64,000 nucleotides of DNA. It comes from CAWAHD01 sp963781785 (GTDB lineage: Bacteria; Planctomycetota; Planctomycetia; Isosphaerales; Isosphaeraceae). Both the position numbers and the translations under genes were made by a program. The first letter of the stretch is position 1. Every line of letters starts with the position of its first letter. Shown here piece by piece: positions 46,168 through 55,492 of the stretch. The notes beneath the pieces were generated by a model that was not told the DNA's origin, made no database searches, and worked only from the letters and a program-made list of their open reading frames with translations. The stretch spans positions 4,216,001 to 4,280,000 of the forward strand of contig CAWAHD010000002.1 of the NCBI GenBank assembly GCA_963781785.1, written 5' to 3'.

Positions 46168-48098
46168 CCCACGCCGGAGGGCGGGAGCCGGATGCCGCGG
46201 CGATGCTGAGTATCCTTCGCTTTCTGAAGCAGGGGAGCTTCCTCATACCCGTCGAGCTGTTCGGGGCCAAGCAGAAGATCAAGCTCTTGCAGGTCAACGC
46301 CGAGACCGTCCGTCTCGAGCCTGCGACCGAAGAAACACGACGGCACTGCAACGTCTGCGGCTACGCCCGATCTTCGGTTCCAGTGAAGATGCCATGCCCG
46401 CGCTGTCACGGTCAGCTCGTGCCCTGGCCGGACAAGGACGTGTTTGCCAATCGCTGGGTCAAGGTGATCACCAAACCCGAACACGTTCCGTTGGTCGCCG
46501 GCGAACACACCGCACAGATTACCACGCAAGACCGAGCTACACTCGAAGAGAATTTCAAGGCCCCGGCCGACCGATCCCCGATCAATGTGCTGGCGTGCTC
46601 CCCGACTCTGGAGATGGGAATCGACGTGGGCGGTTTGGATGCGGTCGTGATGCGGAATATCCCACCGCGGCCCGACAATTACGCGCAGCGCGGCGGCCGA
46701 GCTGGGAGGCGGACGCGTGTCGGCCTGGTCGTGAGCTACGCCCGAAGCACTCCGCACGACCAGTACTTTTTTGACAAGCCCCGTGAGATGATCGCGGGCG
46801 AGGTTCCGGCACCTGCCGTTTCACTTGGTAATCGGGACGTGATCGTGCGCCATCTGTACGCCATCGCGCTGGGGGCCGCAACGCCCGGCCTGGCCGGCCG
46901 GATGAAAGAATATGTGACAACCAAGGGCGAGGTGATCGTCGAGGCGGTCGACCAGCTCATCGCGGGCGTGGATGCCCAAGTCGAACATACCCTTTCGGTC
47001 GCCCAGGAAGCGTGGAAGCCAGACGTCCTGGACCGGGCTGGGCTGTCGATCGATCAGCTCCGGCCCTACCTGGTGGGGCTGCCGAAGCGAATCAGGTTCG
47101 TCATGGATTCCACAGCCCTTCAGGTCAAGGAGCTCCACCAGGCGGTCGCTTTCTATGCTGAGGGACTGAAAGACAAGCACGCGGCGTTTCATGCCGGAAA
47201 CCTGATATCGCGCCTGCTGGGCATCCCCGACGATAAAAACCAGGAGGGCGGCGAGGCCGAAGACACATCAGCGGGCTATCCTCTCCGGCGATTCGCCGAG
47301 TTCGGAATCTTACCGGGCTACGAATTTCCCAGCGAGCCGGCAGCGCTGCGGTTGCTCGGCGACAAGCATGAGGAGGATCCGATCACTGTGACGCGCCGGT
47401 TCGGCATCGGCCAATTTCAGCCTGACGCGAGTGTCTACGCGCGCTCGCGGCGATGGAGGGTCATCGGCCTGGACACGGCCAGTCCTTGGAATCAGCGCTC
47501 GGAGGGGGCTGCCTGGAACTATCGCGTCTGTCGCCTCTGCAATCTGCGGTTTCACGCGGACGAGCCAACCTGCCCTCGCTGCGCGGATATGGTTCCGGGT
47601 CAGCCTCATCCCGGGTACGAGCTCGCGGGCTTCGTCGCCTGGAAGAACGAGAGTCCGATCCTCGATGAAGAGGAGCGGTTCGCCGAGCGCAAACCTTGTC
47701 CGCTCGTACCCCCAATGGGATGGAGAAGTCGTGGCGCGTTGGAGCGTTGGCAGTCAATGGGCACTTCGGCTCAGCCGGAACGAGGAAGTCCGCTGGTTGA
47801 ACGAAGGCCGGGTTCCGACGCCACGCGAGCTCACGGAAGGGGCTCTCATGCTGCATTCCAAGGGCAAGGGGTACCTGCTCTGTCCCACCTGCGGCCACAT
47901 TTTGACCGCGCAGCAACAACAGGCACCAAAAAAGGGCAAAGGGAAGCAGCTCGCGGCGGGCAATCTGAACCAGGCTGCCAACAACAACGGCCACAGTGCC
48001 AATTGCGCCCAGCGAGGCGCGGCACCTCGACCCTTGGCGATCACCTGTCAGGGCCGGGTGGAAATCCTCCGTCTCCTGGTTCCCGTTCCAGCCGGTGA
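45927..48098 (+). CDS. Giant DEAD/DEAH helicase, part 2 (lobe 2)
   Basis: This frame continues LREMLRYHPSHPSCPEYLKQ through a helical segment and a zinc-binding HCNVCGY...CPRC cluster to helicase motifs V and VI: INVLACSPTLEMGIDVGGLD, then NIPPRPDNYAQRGGRAGRR and GLVVSYARSTPHDQYFF. A beta-rich region with another zinc cluster (CRLCNLRF...CPRC) follows. The frame is correct up to AER near 47690; an extra A in the run GCGCAAACC shifts it, and the correct continuation NLVRSYPQWDGEVVARW lies in the frame of part 3. Residues after that point are meaningless. Confidence 0.85.
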   Translation: MREMLRYHPSHPSCPEYLKQAEWERRIKVAQGYAAGADGNPVVFRDAVEIPLGIKCNNAWRRPKGGGRGPSLERIILHVLTHAGGREPDAAAMLSILRFLKQGSFLIPVELFGAKQKIKLLQVNAETVRLEPATEETRRHCNVCGYARSSVPVKMPCPRCHGQLVPWPDKDVFANRWVKVITKPEHVPLVAGEHTAQITTQDRATLEENFKAPADRSPINVLACSPTLEMGIDVGGLDAVVMRNIPPRPDNYAQRGGRAGRRTRVGLVVSYARSTPHDQYFFDKPREMIAGEVPAPAVSLGNRDVIVRHLYAIALGAATPGLAGRMKEYVTTKGEVIVEAVDQLIAGVDAQVEHTLSVAQEAWKPDVLDRAGLSIDQLRPYLVGLPKRIRFVMDSTALQVKELHQAVAFYAEGLKDKHAAFHAGNLISRLLGIPDDKNQEGGEAEDTSAGYPLRRFAEFGILPGYEFPSEPAALRLLGDKHEEDPITVTRRFGIGQFQPDASVYARSRRWRVIGLDTASPWNQRSEGAAWNYRVCRLCNLRFHADEPTCPRCADMVPGQPHPGYELAGFVAWKNESPILDEEERFAERKPCPLVPPMGWRSRGALERWQSMGTSAQPERGSPLVERRPGSDATRAHGRGSHAAFQGQGVPALSHLRPHFDRAATTGTKKGQREAARGGQSEPGCQQQRPQCQLRPARRGTSTLGDHLSGPGGNPPSPGSRSSR

Positions 48099-48855
48099 AG
48101 ACAAATGGGAGTCCTGGGGGCTATCGTTAGGGTACGCGCTGCTCAACGGCATGCAGCATCATTTCATGCTCGGTGCGAACGAGATCGACTTCGAGCTGGA
48201 GGGGCCATGGGCTCGAGGCGAAGATGACCGGAGGCACAATCTGCTGTCTGTGGCATTTATCGATCCGAGTCTCGGCGGGTCGGGTTACCTCAGGCGGGTC
48301 GCGGAGGACTTCCACCTGGTCGCTCAGCGGGCGATCGAGCACCTCGATCACGAAGACTGCGAATCGTCGTGTTACCGGTGTCTGAAGACGTATTACAACC
48401 AGCGATTCCACGATGACCTGGCGTGGCCGCAGACGATCCCGGCTCTCGAAGAGCTCTCTGCGTCACCTCCAAAAAGCCTGCCCTTGGAATTCGGCGATTT
48501 GCAGGATCCGGCGCCATGGTTGGCGGCCTTCGCGGCAGGTGTGGGTTCCCCGCTGGAGCTGAAGTTCCTGCGCCTCTTCGATGCTCACGGTTTCCAACCT
48601 GAGAAACAGGTCCCGGTATCTGCCACGCCCAACGACCGCCCGATTTCGGTCGCCGATTTTGCAGTCCCTGAGCGCCGCCTGGCGATCTACATCGACGGCG
48701 CGGCATTTCACGTGGGACAGAATCTGCGCCGTGATCGGTTCATCAGGGATCGACTCAGGAACGGGACGCCCCCCTGGCGGGTCGAGGAATTGCGGGCCGT
48801 TGATCTTGCCGGTGGTGCGAAATTAGTCGATCGGCTCAAGGGCGGTTCTCAATAA
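47431..48855 (+). CDS. Giant DEAD/DEAH helicase, part 3 (MZB region and Vsr/DUF559-like nuclease)
   Basis: Genuine sequence starts near 47692. YLLCPTCGHILTAQ begins a zinc site, and CESSCYRCLKTYYNQRFHDD is the MZB (DUF1998) metal-binding signature that follows MrfA-type helicase cores. After about 48500 a separate domain appears: SPLELKFLRLFDAHGFQPEK, PISVADFAVPERRLAIYIDG and AAFHVGQNLRRDRFIRDRL. The conserved Glu, the Asp of VADFA and the IYIDG strand fit the PD-(D/E)XK fold of Vsr/DUF559 endonucleases. The full product would be about 1771 residues. A helicase carrying its own nuclease would both move along and cut DNA. Confidence 0.83.
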   Translation: MSTRARGDGGSSAWTRPVLGISARRGLPGTIASVASAICGFTRTSQPALAARIWFRVSLIPGTSSRASSPGRTRVRSSMKRSGSPSANLVRSYPQWDGEVVARWSVGSQWALRLSRNEEVRWLNEGRVPTPRELTEGALMLHSKGKGYLLCPTCGHILTAQQQQAPKKGKGKQLAAGNLNQAANNNGHSANCAQRGAAPRPLAITCQGRVEILRLLVPVPAGEDKWESWGLSLGYALLNGMQHHFMLGANEIDFELEGPWARGEDDRRHNLLSVAFIDPSLGGSGYLRRVAEDFHLVAQRAIEHLDHEDCESSCYRCLKTYYNQRFHDDLAWPQTIPALEELSASPPKSLPLEFGDLQDPAPWLAAFAAGVGSPLELKFLRLFDAHGFQPEKQVPVSATPNDRPISVADFAVPERRLAIYIDGAAFHVGQNLRRDRFIRDRLRNGTPPWRVEELRAVDLAGGAKLVDRLKGGSQ

Positions 48856-49104
48856 CCTGGTCCAGCGTCGCAGCGCAGAATGTTTGTCTGAATCACTTAC
48901 GGGGAAGCCATCTTGAACTTGGCCGCCCTGGGGTTACGCATTTCCGGGTTCCGGAAACGTGATACTCGACCCGATGCCCCGCTCCAAGTCGGCCAGCAGC
49001 GACAGTTGCTCCAGCAGCTCCAGCAACTCGGCTTTTCCTTGACGGCCAGGCCGTAATCTCGGCCGAGGTATCGGGAATCCTTCAGCAGCCTGGCAGCAGC
49101 AGAG
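48856..49104. other. Right flank of the island, non-coding
   Basis: No gene is supported between the end of the helicase and the hairpin arrays. Minus-strand frames here are driven by the repeats that follow. Confidence 0.4.
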
Positions 49105-49215
49105 CGCGGCCTTCGGCCGCAGCCGAGGACGAAATCCACACCGCGGCCTTGGGCCGCGGCCAAGCACGAAACCCGTGCCGCGTCCTTCGGCCGCGGCCAA
49201 GCACGAAATCCGAAA
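49105..49215. repeat. Tandem hairpin array A, three units of 37 bp
   Basis: Units begin at 49105, 49142 and 49179. Each has a self-complementary CGCGGCCTTCGGCCGCGGCC-type core followed by AAGCACGAAAT or a variant. Confidence 0.88.
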
Positions 49216-49335
49216 CTCGAAATCCGAAATGTTGGAAACCCAGATTGTCGTGAAGCGAACTGACACACCCGCCTGGAGAATGTGAAGAGTAGCCGCCTGC
49301 TGGGCCGGTTCTTGGCGGGCAGTCGCGAACAAGCA

Positions 49336-49505
49336 CTCTCGCGGGAGCGAAAGGCGACAATCGATGCACGTACTTTCGCGGAGCGAAAGGCGACTATCAA
49401 TGCATATACTTTCGCGGGAGCGAAAGGCGACTATCGATGCACGTACTTTCGCGGGAGCGAAAGGCGACTATCGATGCACATACTTTCGCGGAGCGAAAGG
49501 CGACG
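49336..49505. repeat. Tandem hairpin array B, five units of 36-37 bp
   Basis: Units begin at 49336, 49373, 49409, 49446 and 49483. Each starts with the palindrome CTTTCGCGGGAGCGAAAG, in some copies lacking one G, and continues GCGACTATCGATGCACGTA. The intervening parts are also repeated, so it is not CRISPR. Confidence 0.9.
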
Positions 49506-49609
49506 ATGAGGTCGCCGCGCGGTCGTGACTTGCCCATCGACTCCGCCCGACGTCCTTGGCACGATCGTTTAATTCTGGGGTCGAGCGAAATCGCCGGCTC
49601 CGGCTGGGC

Positions 49610-51283
49610 TTACCGCGCGCTGCTCGGGCTGGCTCCCGCCTGCTTTTCGATCAACACCGGAGGTTTGCGATGCTTCGTCGCCTGCTCGTACGCGAAGGCC
49701 CAGCCCAGCAAGTCGCCGTCCTTCCACGGCCGGGCTGAAAACTCGAGCCCGAACGGTAGTCCCGATGGGTAGAACCCGGCGGGTACAACGATCGCAGGCA
49801 CGCCGATCGGGTTTACCCATCCCGTCTCGCTGTGCGGTCCACTGCTCACCTCGCCGGGAATCGTCTCGTCGTTGGGCGGCATCTGCGCGGACGGATAGAC
49901 CAGTCCGTCCAGGCGGAAGCGAGTGAGCGCATCCTTATACGCGGCCAGTGCCTTCTTCTGCGGACCCCAGAACGTCTTTTCGGCGTTGGGATCGCTCGCC
50001 AGCCTGCGGTGCGTCGCCGATGTCCCGCCTGTGACCATCGGCGGCAGCGGCGATCCAACCGCTTTTTTATATTCAGCGACTGATCGATACCCCGCCGGTC
50101 CGAAGTCCCGCAGAAAGTTGTCCAAAGCCTCGTGGGCATAGGGCCGTGTGTTGATCGAGTACATGAGCGCCAGGAAGCTCTCCGGCAGCAGTTTCTCGTC
50201 GATCACGATGGTCGCGCCCGCTCTCCGCAGCTCTTCGAGCGCCTGCATGAACATCGCGCGCGTGTCCGGCGTGAGCGAAAGCGTGCGGGACGGTACGTTT
50301 GGCGCCGCCGTTTTCAGGATGAAGGCCGGAACGCCGAAGCGCTTGCCCTCGAGTGCGTTCCTCTTGAGGTAATTCGTGTACGGCCCGCGCTGCGCCTTGG
50401 CGGCCGAGCCGATCGTGCGCACATCGTGCGGGTCTTCTCCGGCCATGACGGAGAGCGCGATTGCCGCGTCTGTCACCGTGCGCGTGATCGGTCCTGTGTT
50501 GTCGAAAAGCGAATCAAGCGGATGAATGCCCGCGATGCTCACCAGGCCGCGCGTCGGCAGGACACCCACGAGATTGCTCGTGCCAGACGGCATGCGGATC
50601 GAGTTGCTGGTGTCAGTGCCCGTGCCGAAGACGGCGAAGTTGGCCGCAACCGACGTCACTGTTCCGCCAGACGATCCGCCGGGGCTGAAGCGCCAGTTGT
50701 AGGCATTGCCGGTGCGGCCGCCCGCGCTGCTATTGGTCGTGTCGCTCGCGGCGAAGTCCGGCATGTTCGTCTGACCGACGATCACGGCGCCCGCCGCTCG
50801 CAGTTTCGCGACGATCGGCGCGTCGGCTGGCGCGATCAACTCGTGACCGGGAATCAAGTAGCCCTTCCAGCCGTTGCTCGTGATAAGCCCCTTCACGCTG
50901 GTGTTGGCCTTGATCACGATGGGCACCCCCCAGAGCGGACCGCGCTCAAACGTCGGGCCGCCACCCCTGGCTGACGCGTCTTCGGCAGCCGCCGTGGCAA
51001 GTGCACCCGCCGCGTCGATGTGCAGCACGGCTTTGTACACGCCGTCGTAGCGTGCAATGCGATCCAGGTACCACTGCGTGACCTGCGTGACGGTGTACTT
51101 GTGCGAAAGGTACATCGATTCAAGCCGCGCAATCGTGACTTCGGCGAGGTCGCGATCGATCGCTGCGGTGGTCTGCGATGTCGTACGCGCTTGCTGCGCG
51201 TAGCTCGGGCAGACTGACGCCGCAAGCAGGAGCGTCATGACCACGAATTGGCGACCAGCATTTCGGAAAATCGAGTGCGGCAT
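49610..51283 (-). CDS. Secreted amidase (amidase-signature family)
   Basis: ATG 51283 follows AGGAGGAGC. A signal peptide (FVVMTLLLAASVCPSYAQ) suggests export. The Ser-cis-Ser-Lys triad region is visible: Lys in VPIVIKANTSVKG, the first Ser in NSSAGGRTGNAYNWRFSPGG and the nucleophile in SSGGTVTSVAANFAVFGTGT. The conserved DTSNSIRMPSGTSNLVGVLP follows. At 557 residues it has normal length for exported relatives of GatA and fatty-acid-amide hydrolases. It hydrolyses an amide bond; the substrate is unknown. The frame is intact. Confidence 0.93.
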   Translation of the reverse strand: MPHSIFRNAGRQFVVMTLLLAASVCPSYAQQARTTSQTTAAIDRDLAEVTIARLESMYLSHKYTVTQVTQWYLDRIARYDGVYKAVLHIDAAGALATAAAEDASARGGGPTFERGPLWGVPIVIKANTSVKGLITSNGWKGYLIPGHELIAPADAPIVAKLRAAGAVIVGQTNMPDFAASDTTNSSAGGRTGNAYNWRFSPGGSSGGTVTSVAANFAVFGTGTDTSNSIRMPSGTSNLVGVLPTRGLVSIAGIHPLDSLFDNTGPITRTVTDAAIALSVMAGEDPHDVRTIGSAAKAQRGPYTNYLKRNALEGKRFGVPAFILKTAAPNVPSRTLSLTPDTRAMFMQALEELRRAGATIVIDEKLLPESFLALMYSINTRPYAHEALDNFLRDFGPAGYRSVAEYKKAVGSPLPPMVTGGTSATHRRLASDPNAEKTFWGPQKKALAAYKDALTRFRLDGLVYPSAQMPPNDETIPGEVSSGPHSETGWVNPIGVPAIVVPAGFYPSGLPFGLEFSARPWKDGDLLGWAFAYEQATKHRKPPVLIEKQAGASPSSAR

Positions 51284-51516
51284 GGTGATCGATGCTCCTC
51301 CTAATCCGTGCGGCTGATTCTAGCGGAACCGATTTCGGAAATCAGCAACAAGCCTGCGTCTGAACCAAGAGAATCTGAGGCAGGAAGATGACTTGCGGCC
51401 GTTGACTCAGGTTTTTGAAGCCCCGTCCTGCCAACTCCCACATGGCTGGTTTGCTTCTGGGAAGTAATATGGCATTCTGAGAGAGAGATCATCGATCGAG
51501 TGGAAGGAGAAGGATC

Positions 51517-51999
51517 ATGGGGAACGAAGCGTCGTTGCGGGAGCACCTGCTGGAGTTGCTCGGCGGAGGCAGCGCCCACTTGGATTTCGAGAAAGCGGTC
51601 GCCGGCCTACCTGACCATCTGCGCGGCGCCAGGCCGCCCGGGTTGTCGCACACTCCCTGGCGCTTGCTCGAGCACATGCGGATCGCTCAGTGGGACATTC
51701 TGCACTTCAGCGTCGATCCCAAACACATCTCGCCCGACTTCCCTGACGGCTACTGGCCTGCGGGCGATGCGCCCCCGGACCCGGCTGCCTGGGAGCGATC
51801 CGTCGCCGCGTTCCGGGCCGACCTTCAGTCGATGAAGGATCTGGTCGCCAACCCGGACACCGACTTGTTCAAACGCATTCCCCACGGCCAGGGACAGACG
51901 ATCCTGCGGGAAGCTCTGCTGGTCGCCGACCACAACGCGTACCACCTGGGCCAGCTCGTCACCGTGCGCAGACTGCTCGGCGCCTGGAGCGAAAAATAG
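51517..51999 (+). CDS. DinB-superfamily protein
   Basis: ATG 51517 is preceded by GGAAGGAGAAGG, a strong ribosome binding site. The 160-residue product is a four-helix bundle of the DinB/YfiT type: HTPWRLLEHMRIAQWDILHF supplies the first metal-ligand His, and ALLVADHNAYHLGQLVTVRR the last two. Members bind a divalent metal and include thiol-dependent transferases and damage-response proteins. It is transcribed alone. Confidence 0.9.
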   Translation: MGNEASLREHLLELLGGGSAHLDFEKAVAGLPDHLRGARPPGLSHTPWRLLEHMRIAQWDILHFSVDPKHISPDFPDGYWPAGDAPPDPAAWERSVAAFRADLQSMKDLVANPDTDLFKRIPHGQGQTILREALLVADHNAYHLGQLVTVRRLLGAWSEK

Positions 52000-52088
52000 C
52001 GGGCCGTTGTCAATCGCGGTCCCGCTTTCCCACTTCGTCCTCAGTCGAGCGGTGGCAAGGAGGCAGACCACGTTGATCGTGATCGTGC

Positions 52089-54627
52089 TCATTTCTGGCC
52101 TGGCTTCCATGTCGGCAGGGTGACATCCCCCACGTCCTTGACTTCGCCCGGAGCGACCTGCGTGCCTTTGAGGATCGGCCCGTCGGCCTTCTGGGGCGAG
52201 TGGCCGAGCGCGTCGTACTTCACGCCAGGGACAAGGCCCTCGATGCGGAAGCGCCCTTGGGCGTCCACGGTCGGCTTGACTTCGAGATCGCCGCGCTCGG
52301 GGGCTGGCTGCTCGCGGACCGTGCTGAAGATCTCGACGTCGGTTCGCGGCTTCCCTGTCTCGTCGACGACCCGGCCGACGATCGTCCCCCAGGGCTGGAG
52401 CTTGACTCTCAGGCGGTCCTTCTCATCGCCCTTCAGGGCGATTGAGCCGGCGAGCTTGCGCCCTTGGTGGAAGAAGTCGAGGCGATAGCGTCCCGACGGC
52501 AACCCCGTGACCTCGAAACCGGCGGAGCTCACGTGAGATTGCTGGGTGCCCTGGAAGACGTCGAGGGTGCGGATCTTGACCCCGCCCTCGATGGCATGAC
52601 CGTCCGGGCCGACGATCGTCCCTTTGACCGTCCGGCCGGGGTCGACCTGGAGATCGAGCGTGATTTCCCTGGTCCCGGCCGCGGGGTTGATCTCGGCCAG
52701 AACGTGCTGGTCGCTCGGCGAGCACCAGAACGGGTGGGTCTGGAAAGCCCCGGTCCCCCTGTCGAAACCCTTGATGCCGCTGGCGCCGACCCCGTGGAGG
52801 TAGCCGGTTTCCGGGCGCCCGGGCGGCGATCAGCCCGCGGCCCGGCAAGGCGGGGATCGTGAACCGGCCGTCGGAACCTGGAATCAGAACGTGCGTGATC
52901 TGGCTCCCCCGCTTGAAGTGCGGAAACTCGTCCACGTGCGAATTGTCGGCGAAGGCGTAATACGTCACAGAGCCATGGACGGGTTTACCGGTGGCCTTGT
53001 CGGTCAGGCGCCCCCGCACGAGTACTCCGCGCTTGAGAGCGATGTCAAAGGTGAACGGTCCGGGCTTGGGCGCGCTCGCGCGGGAAACGAACCCACCGTT
53101 CACATAAGGCTGACCGGCCGCGGCCTCGGTGAAGAGCTTGAACCCGCGCGACGTGGGCAGGCCGGTGACCTTAAATCGGCCCTGGGAGTCAGTGGTCGCC
53201 TCGACGCCCGGGATTCGAACCATGCTGCTCTCGATGTTGGGCATGCCGGTGATGTGGACCCCGGCGATCGGGGCGCCGGTGTCCTGATCGCGGACCGTGC
53301 CGACGATCGGCTGTGCCTTCGCGGCGACATGGTCGAACCGGGCGCCGTAATAGACGAGCATCGGCGCGTCTGCCAGATCGGGCTGCTTGACTCGGATTGT
53401 GGGGATGTCCCGGGTCAGGATGTAGACCTCGGATGTCTCGATCTCCGGGCCCGAGATCGCAGCCGTGGCGATGCCATCCTTGGGGATACCGTCGATCAAG
53501 AACCGGCCATCGCGACCGGTCGTCGCCGAGAATGGCGCCTGCGGGCCCGGGATTGCCATCAAGCTCAGTCCGAACGGCTGCTTGGCCAGCCGCTTGACTT
53601 CGTCGATCCAGGCGTCGAGCTTGCCGTCCGGAGGCGACTGCACGTATTTGACGCCGATGGTGGCTCCGGCGACCGGGCGGCCTTCCAGGTCGAGGATCCG
53701 CCCTTCGACCCGGGTCGTCCCGACGCTCTTGGCGGTTGCGGGCTTGGTGGGAGCTTGGGGCACGACGGTCACCGTGACGACCGGGTGGGACGCGGCCGTT
53801 TTTTCGGGCTGCCGGGGGGTGGGAGTGTCGAGGTAAGCGAATGCCGCCGCCGCGGCCCCGAAGGCCACGACCGCCACCGCGCCGGCTTTGATCCAGGTCA
53901 GCGCCCATCCCCGCGAGGCGGCCGTGGCGAGTGCCGCGGCCGCAGCAGACGCCCCGCCCTTCGCGGCGGTGACGGTCGAGGAGACCAGACTTGCCGGAAT
54001 GGCTGCCGGAATCGCGGGAATGACGGCGGCCGTGATCCCGCGGTGCGTCAACCGCTGCCGCAGCAGCTCGCGCCCCTTGGCCAGTCGACCGCGCACGGCA
54101 CCTTCGGTCGAGCGCAGCAGGTCGGCGGCCTGGTCGCGGGTCATCCCTTCGAGATCGCAGAGGACCACCGGCAGGCGGAACCGCTCGGGGAGCCGTTCCA
54201 TCTCCTCGTGCAGGACCGCGGCAAGGTCATCGGCGGCCGGATTCGCGGCGACCGGCCGGGCGCGGGCGGTCTTTTCGACGTCGCGCCGACGTGCGGCGTC
54301 AGACCGGGCCTGGAGGGCGGCCCGATAGGCGACCCGGTGCAGCCAGCCCCCGAGAGCGTCGCAATGGCGGATCGACCCGGCCTTGCGAAACAGGAGTACG
54401 AACGTCGCCTGGAACGCGTCATCGGCGGCGTTCGGGTCCTTGAGGACGGCCTGGCACGTGTTCAGCACCATCGCCCCATGCCGCGCCACCAGCGCCGCGA
54501 ACGCGGAGTCGTCGCGTCGGCAGACGAACCGCTCGAGCAAGCGCGCGTCGGATAAGCCCGTGCACGTGCCCTCGTCGTATAGGTGTTGAATCAGTCCCAG
54601 GGTCCCAGAACGGAATCCCGTCGCCAT
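52089..54627 (-). CDS. ECF sigma factor fused to a membrane-anchored carboxypeptidase-regulatory-like tail
   Basis: ATG 54627 has GGGGAGA upstream. Residues 1-185 are an ECF sigma factor: region 2 (LLERFVCRRDDSAFAALVAR, DAFQATFVLLFRKAGSIR, LGGWLHRVAYRAALQARSDA) and region 4 (ERFRLPVVLCDLEGMTRDQA, STEGAVRGRLAKGRELLRQR). A membrane segment lies near 245 (AGAVAVVAFGAAAAAFAYL). The rest contains several CarboxypepD_reg-like beta sandwiches (RVEGRILDLEGRPVAGATIG, VGTVRDQDTGAPIAGVHITG, VRGRLTDKATGKPVHGSVTY). Near 52803 one extra base breaks the frame: the correct continuation YLHGVGASGIKGF is in another frame and runs to the stop at 52089. The tail may tie sigma activity to an envelope signal. Planctomycetes have many such fusions. 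Confidence 0.9.
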
Positions 54628-54810
54628 CGCGCGTCTCCCCGCATTCCGAATGAATGCCATTTCACTATGAGAGGGGCGGCGCCGTCGAGACGGCAAAAGT
54701 TTTTTGCAATTTGGGCCAGCGATGAGCAAAAGAAAGGCGGTTCGCTTCCCGGCTGTTGATAGCGGACATGGGATGACACGCGAGCGAAACGGCGATGAAA
54801 TGGGAAGGTG

Positions 54811-55311
54811 ATGAATAGCGATCTGGATGAAGTCTTCGAGAGGCTGGCTCGTTCCTCCTTCCGTCGCCGGTTCCGCCTCGGCGCTGCGGAAAGGGAGTAT
54901 CTGGAGCGCAAGGGCTTGGGCGCGGTGATGTTGCACGGAGAGAGGTTCATCGAGGAGCGTCTCGCCCCCGCCGATCCAGCGAACGACGGCAAGCAAACCC
55001 CGATGCGGAATCACCCGATTTTCATCGCCCAGCACGCCACGGCAACCTGCTGCCGTGGCTGCCTGGAGAAGTGGCACTTAATCTCCAAAGGGCGTGCCCT
55101 TACATCGGATGAGAAGGCGTACATCCTTTCGGTCCTCCGTCGATGGCTGATTCTCGCAGGGAGGTGCATGACGACCGGTGTGCAAGCCCTCAGCGTTCAT
55201 CCGAGATGGATGGCGGAACGATCCCGTACAAGTACTGCCTGGCGACAGCCGGCAAGCCCCGGCCGACGGGGTTCACGAGCAAGGCAGCGAGCGGGCACTC
55301 CCTGGGCGTAA
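54811..55311 (+). CDS. DUF4186 family protein, abnormal C-terminus
   Basis: ATG 54811 (MNSDLDEVFERLARSSFRRR) has GGGAAGG upstream. Residues 1-112 match the DUF4186 family: FRRRFRLGAAEREYLERKGL, then FIEERLAPADPANDGKQTPM and HPIFIAQHATATCCRGCLEK. The Cys/His cluster suggests metal binding. After about residue 115 the family normally ends, whereas this frame runs on for 50 Arg/Ser-rich residues, suggesting a lost stop or a frameshift. The DNA from 55160 to 55490 has no other supported gene. Function unknown. It is divergent from the ECF sigma factor. Confidence 0.78.
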   Translation: MNSDLDEVFERLARSSFRRRFRLGAAEREYLERKGLGAVMLHGERFIEERLAPADPANDGKQTPMRNHPIFIAQHATATCCRGCLEKWHLISKGRALTSDEKAYILSVLRRWLILAGRCMTTGVQALSVHPRWMAERSRTSTAWRQPASPGRRGSRARQRAGTPWA

Positions 55312-55492
55312 GCCAGCGCGCGAAGCCATCGGGCCGATTTTCAGACGGTGTCGCACCGCGAACACTCTGCCTGGCGTGATGGATTCCACGAGGAATCCCA
55401 GATCGAAATCAGGAATGTTCCCTTCGGTGATGATCGCGTCGTTCTGGTTGTGAAGCCAGGCTGGATTTCGATTCGGTTCGCTCGGCAGCCAA

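Noticed and set aside
49336..49505. Possible CRISPR array (regular 36-37-bp period)
   Set aside because: The would-be spacers are themselves repeats with only one or two base differences, no cas genes are present, and the unit core is a self-complementary hairpin typical of REP-like arrays.
52891..54555. Plus-strand 554-aa frame opposite the ECF sigma factor
   Set aside because: No motif, and it is antisense to a gene with complete sigma region 2 and 4 signatures.
55160..55490. Possible group II intron or reverse-transcriptase remnant after the DUF4186 gene
   Set aside because: Phrases resemble intron flanks, but I found no domain V hairpin, no RT motif and no second boundary.
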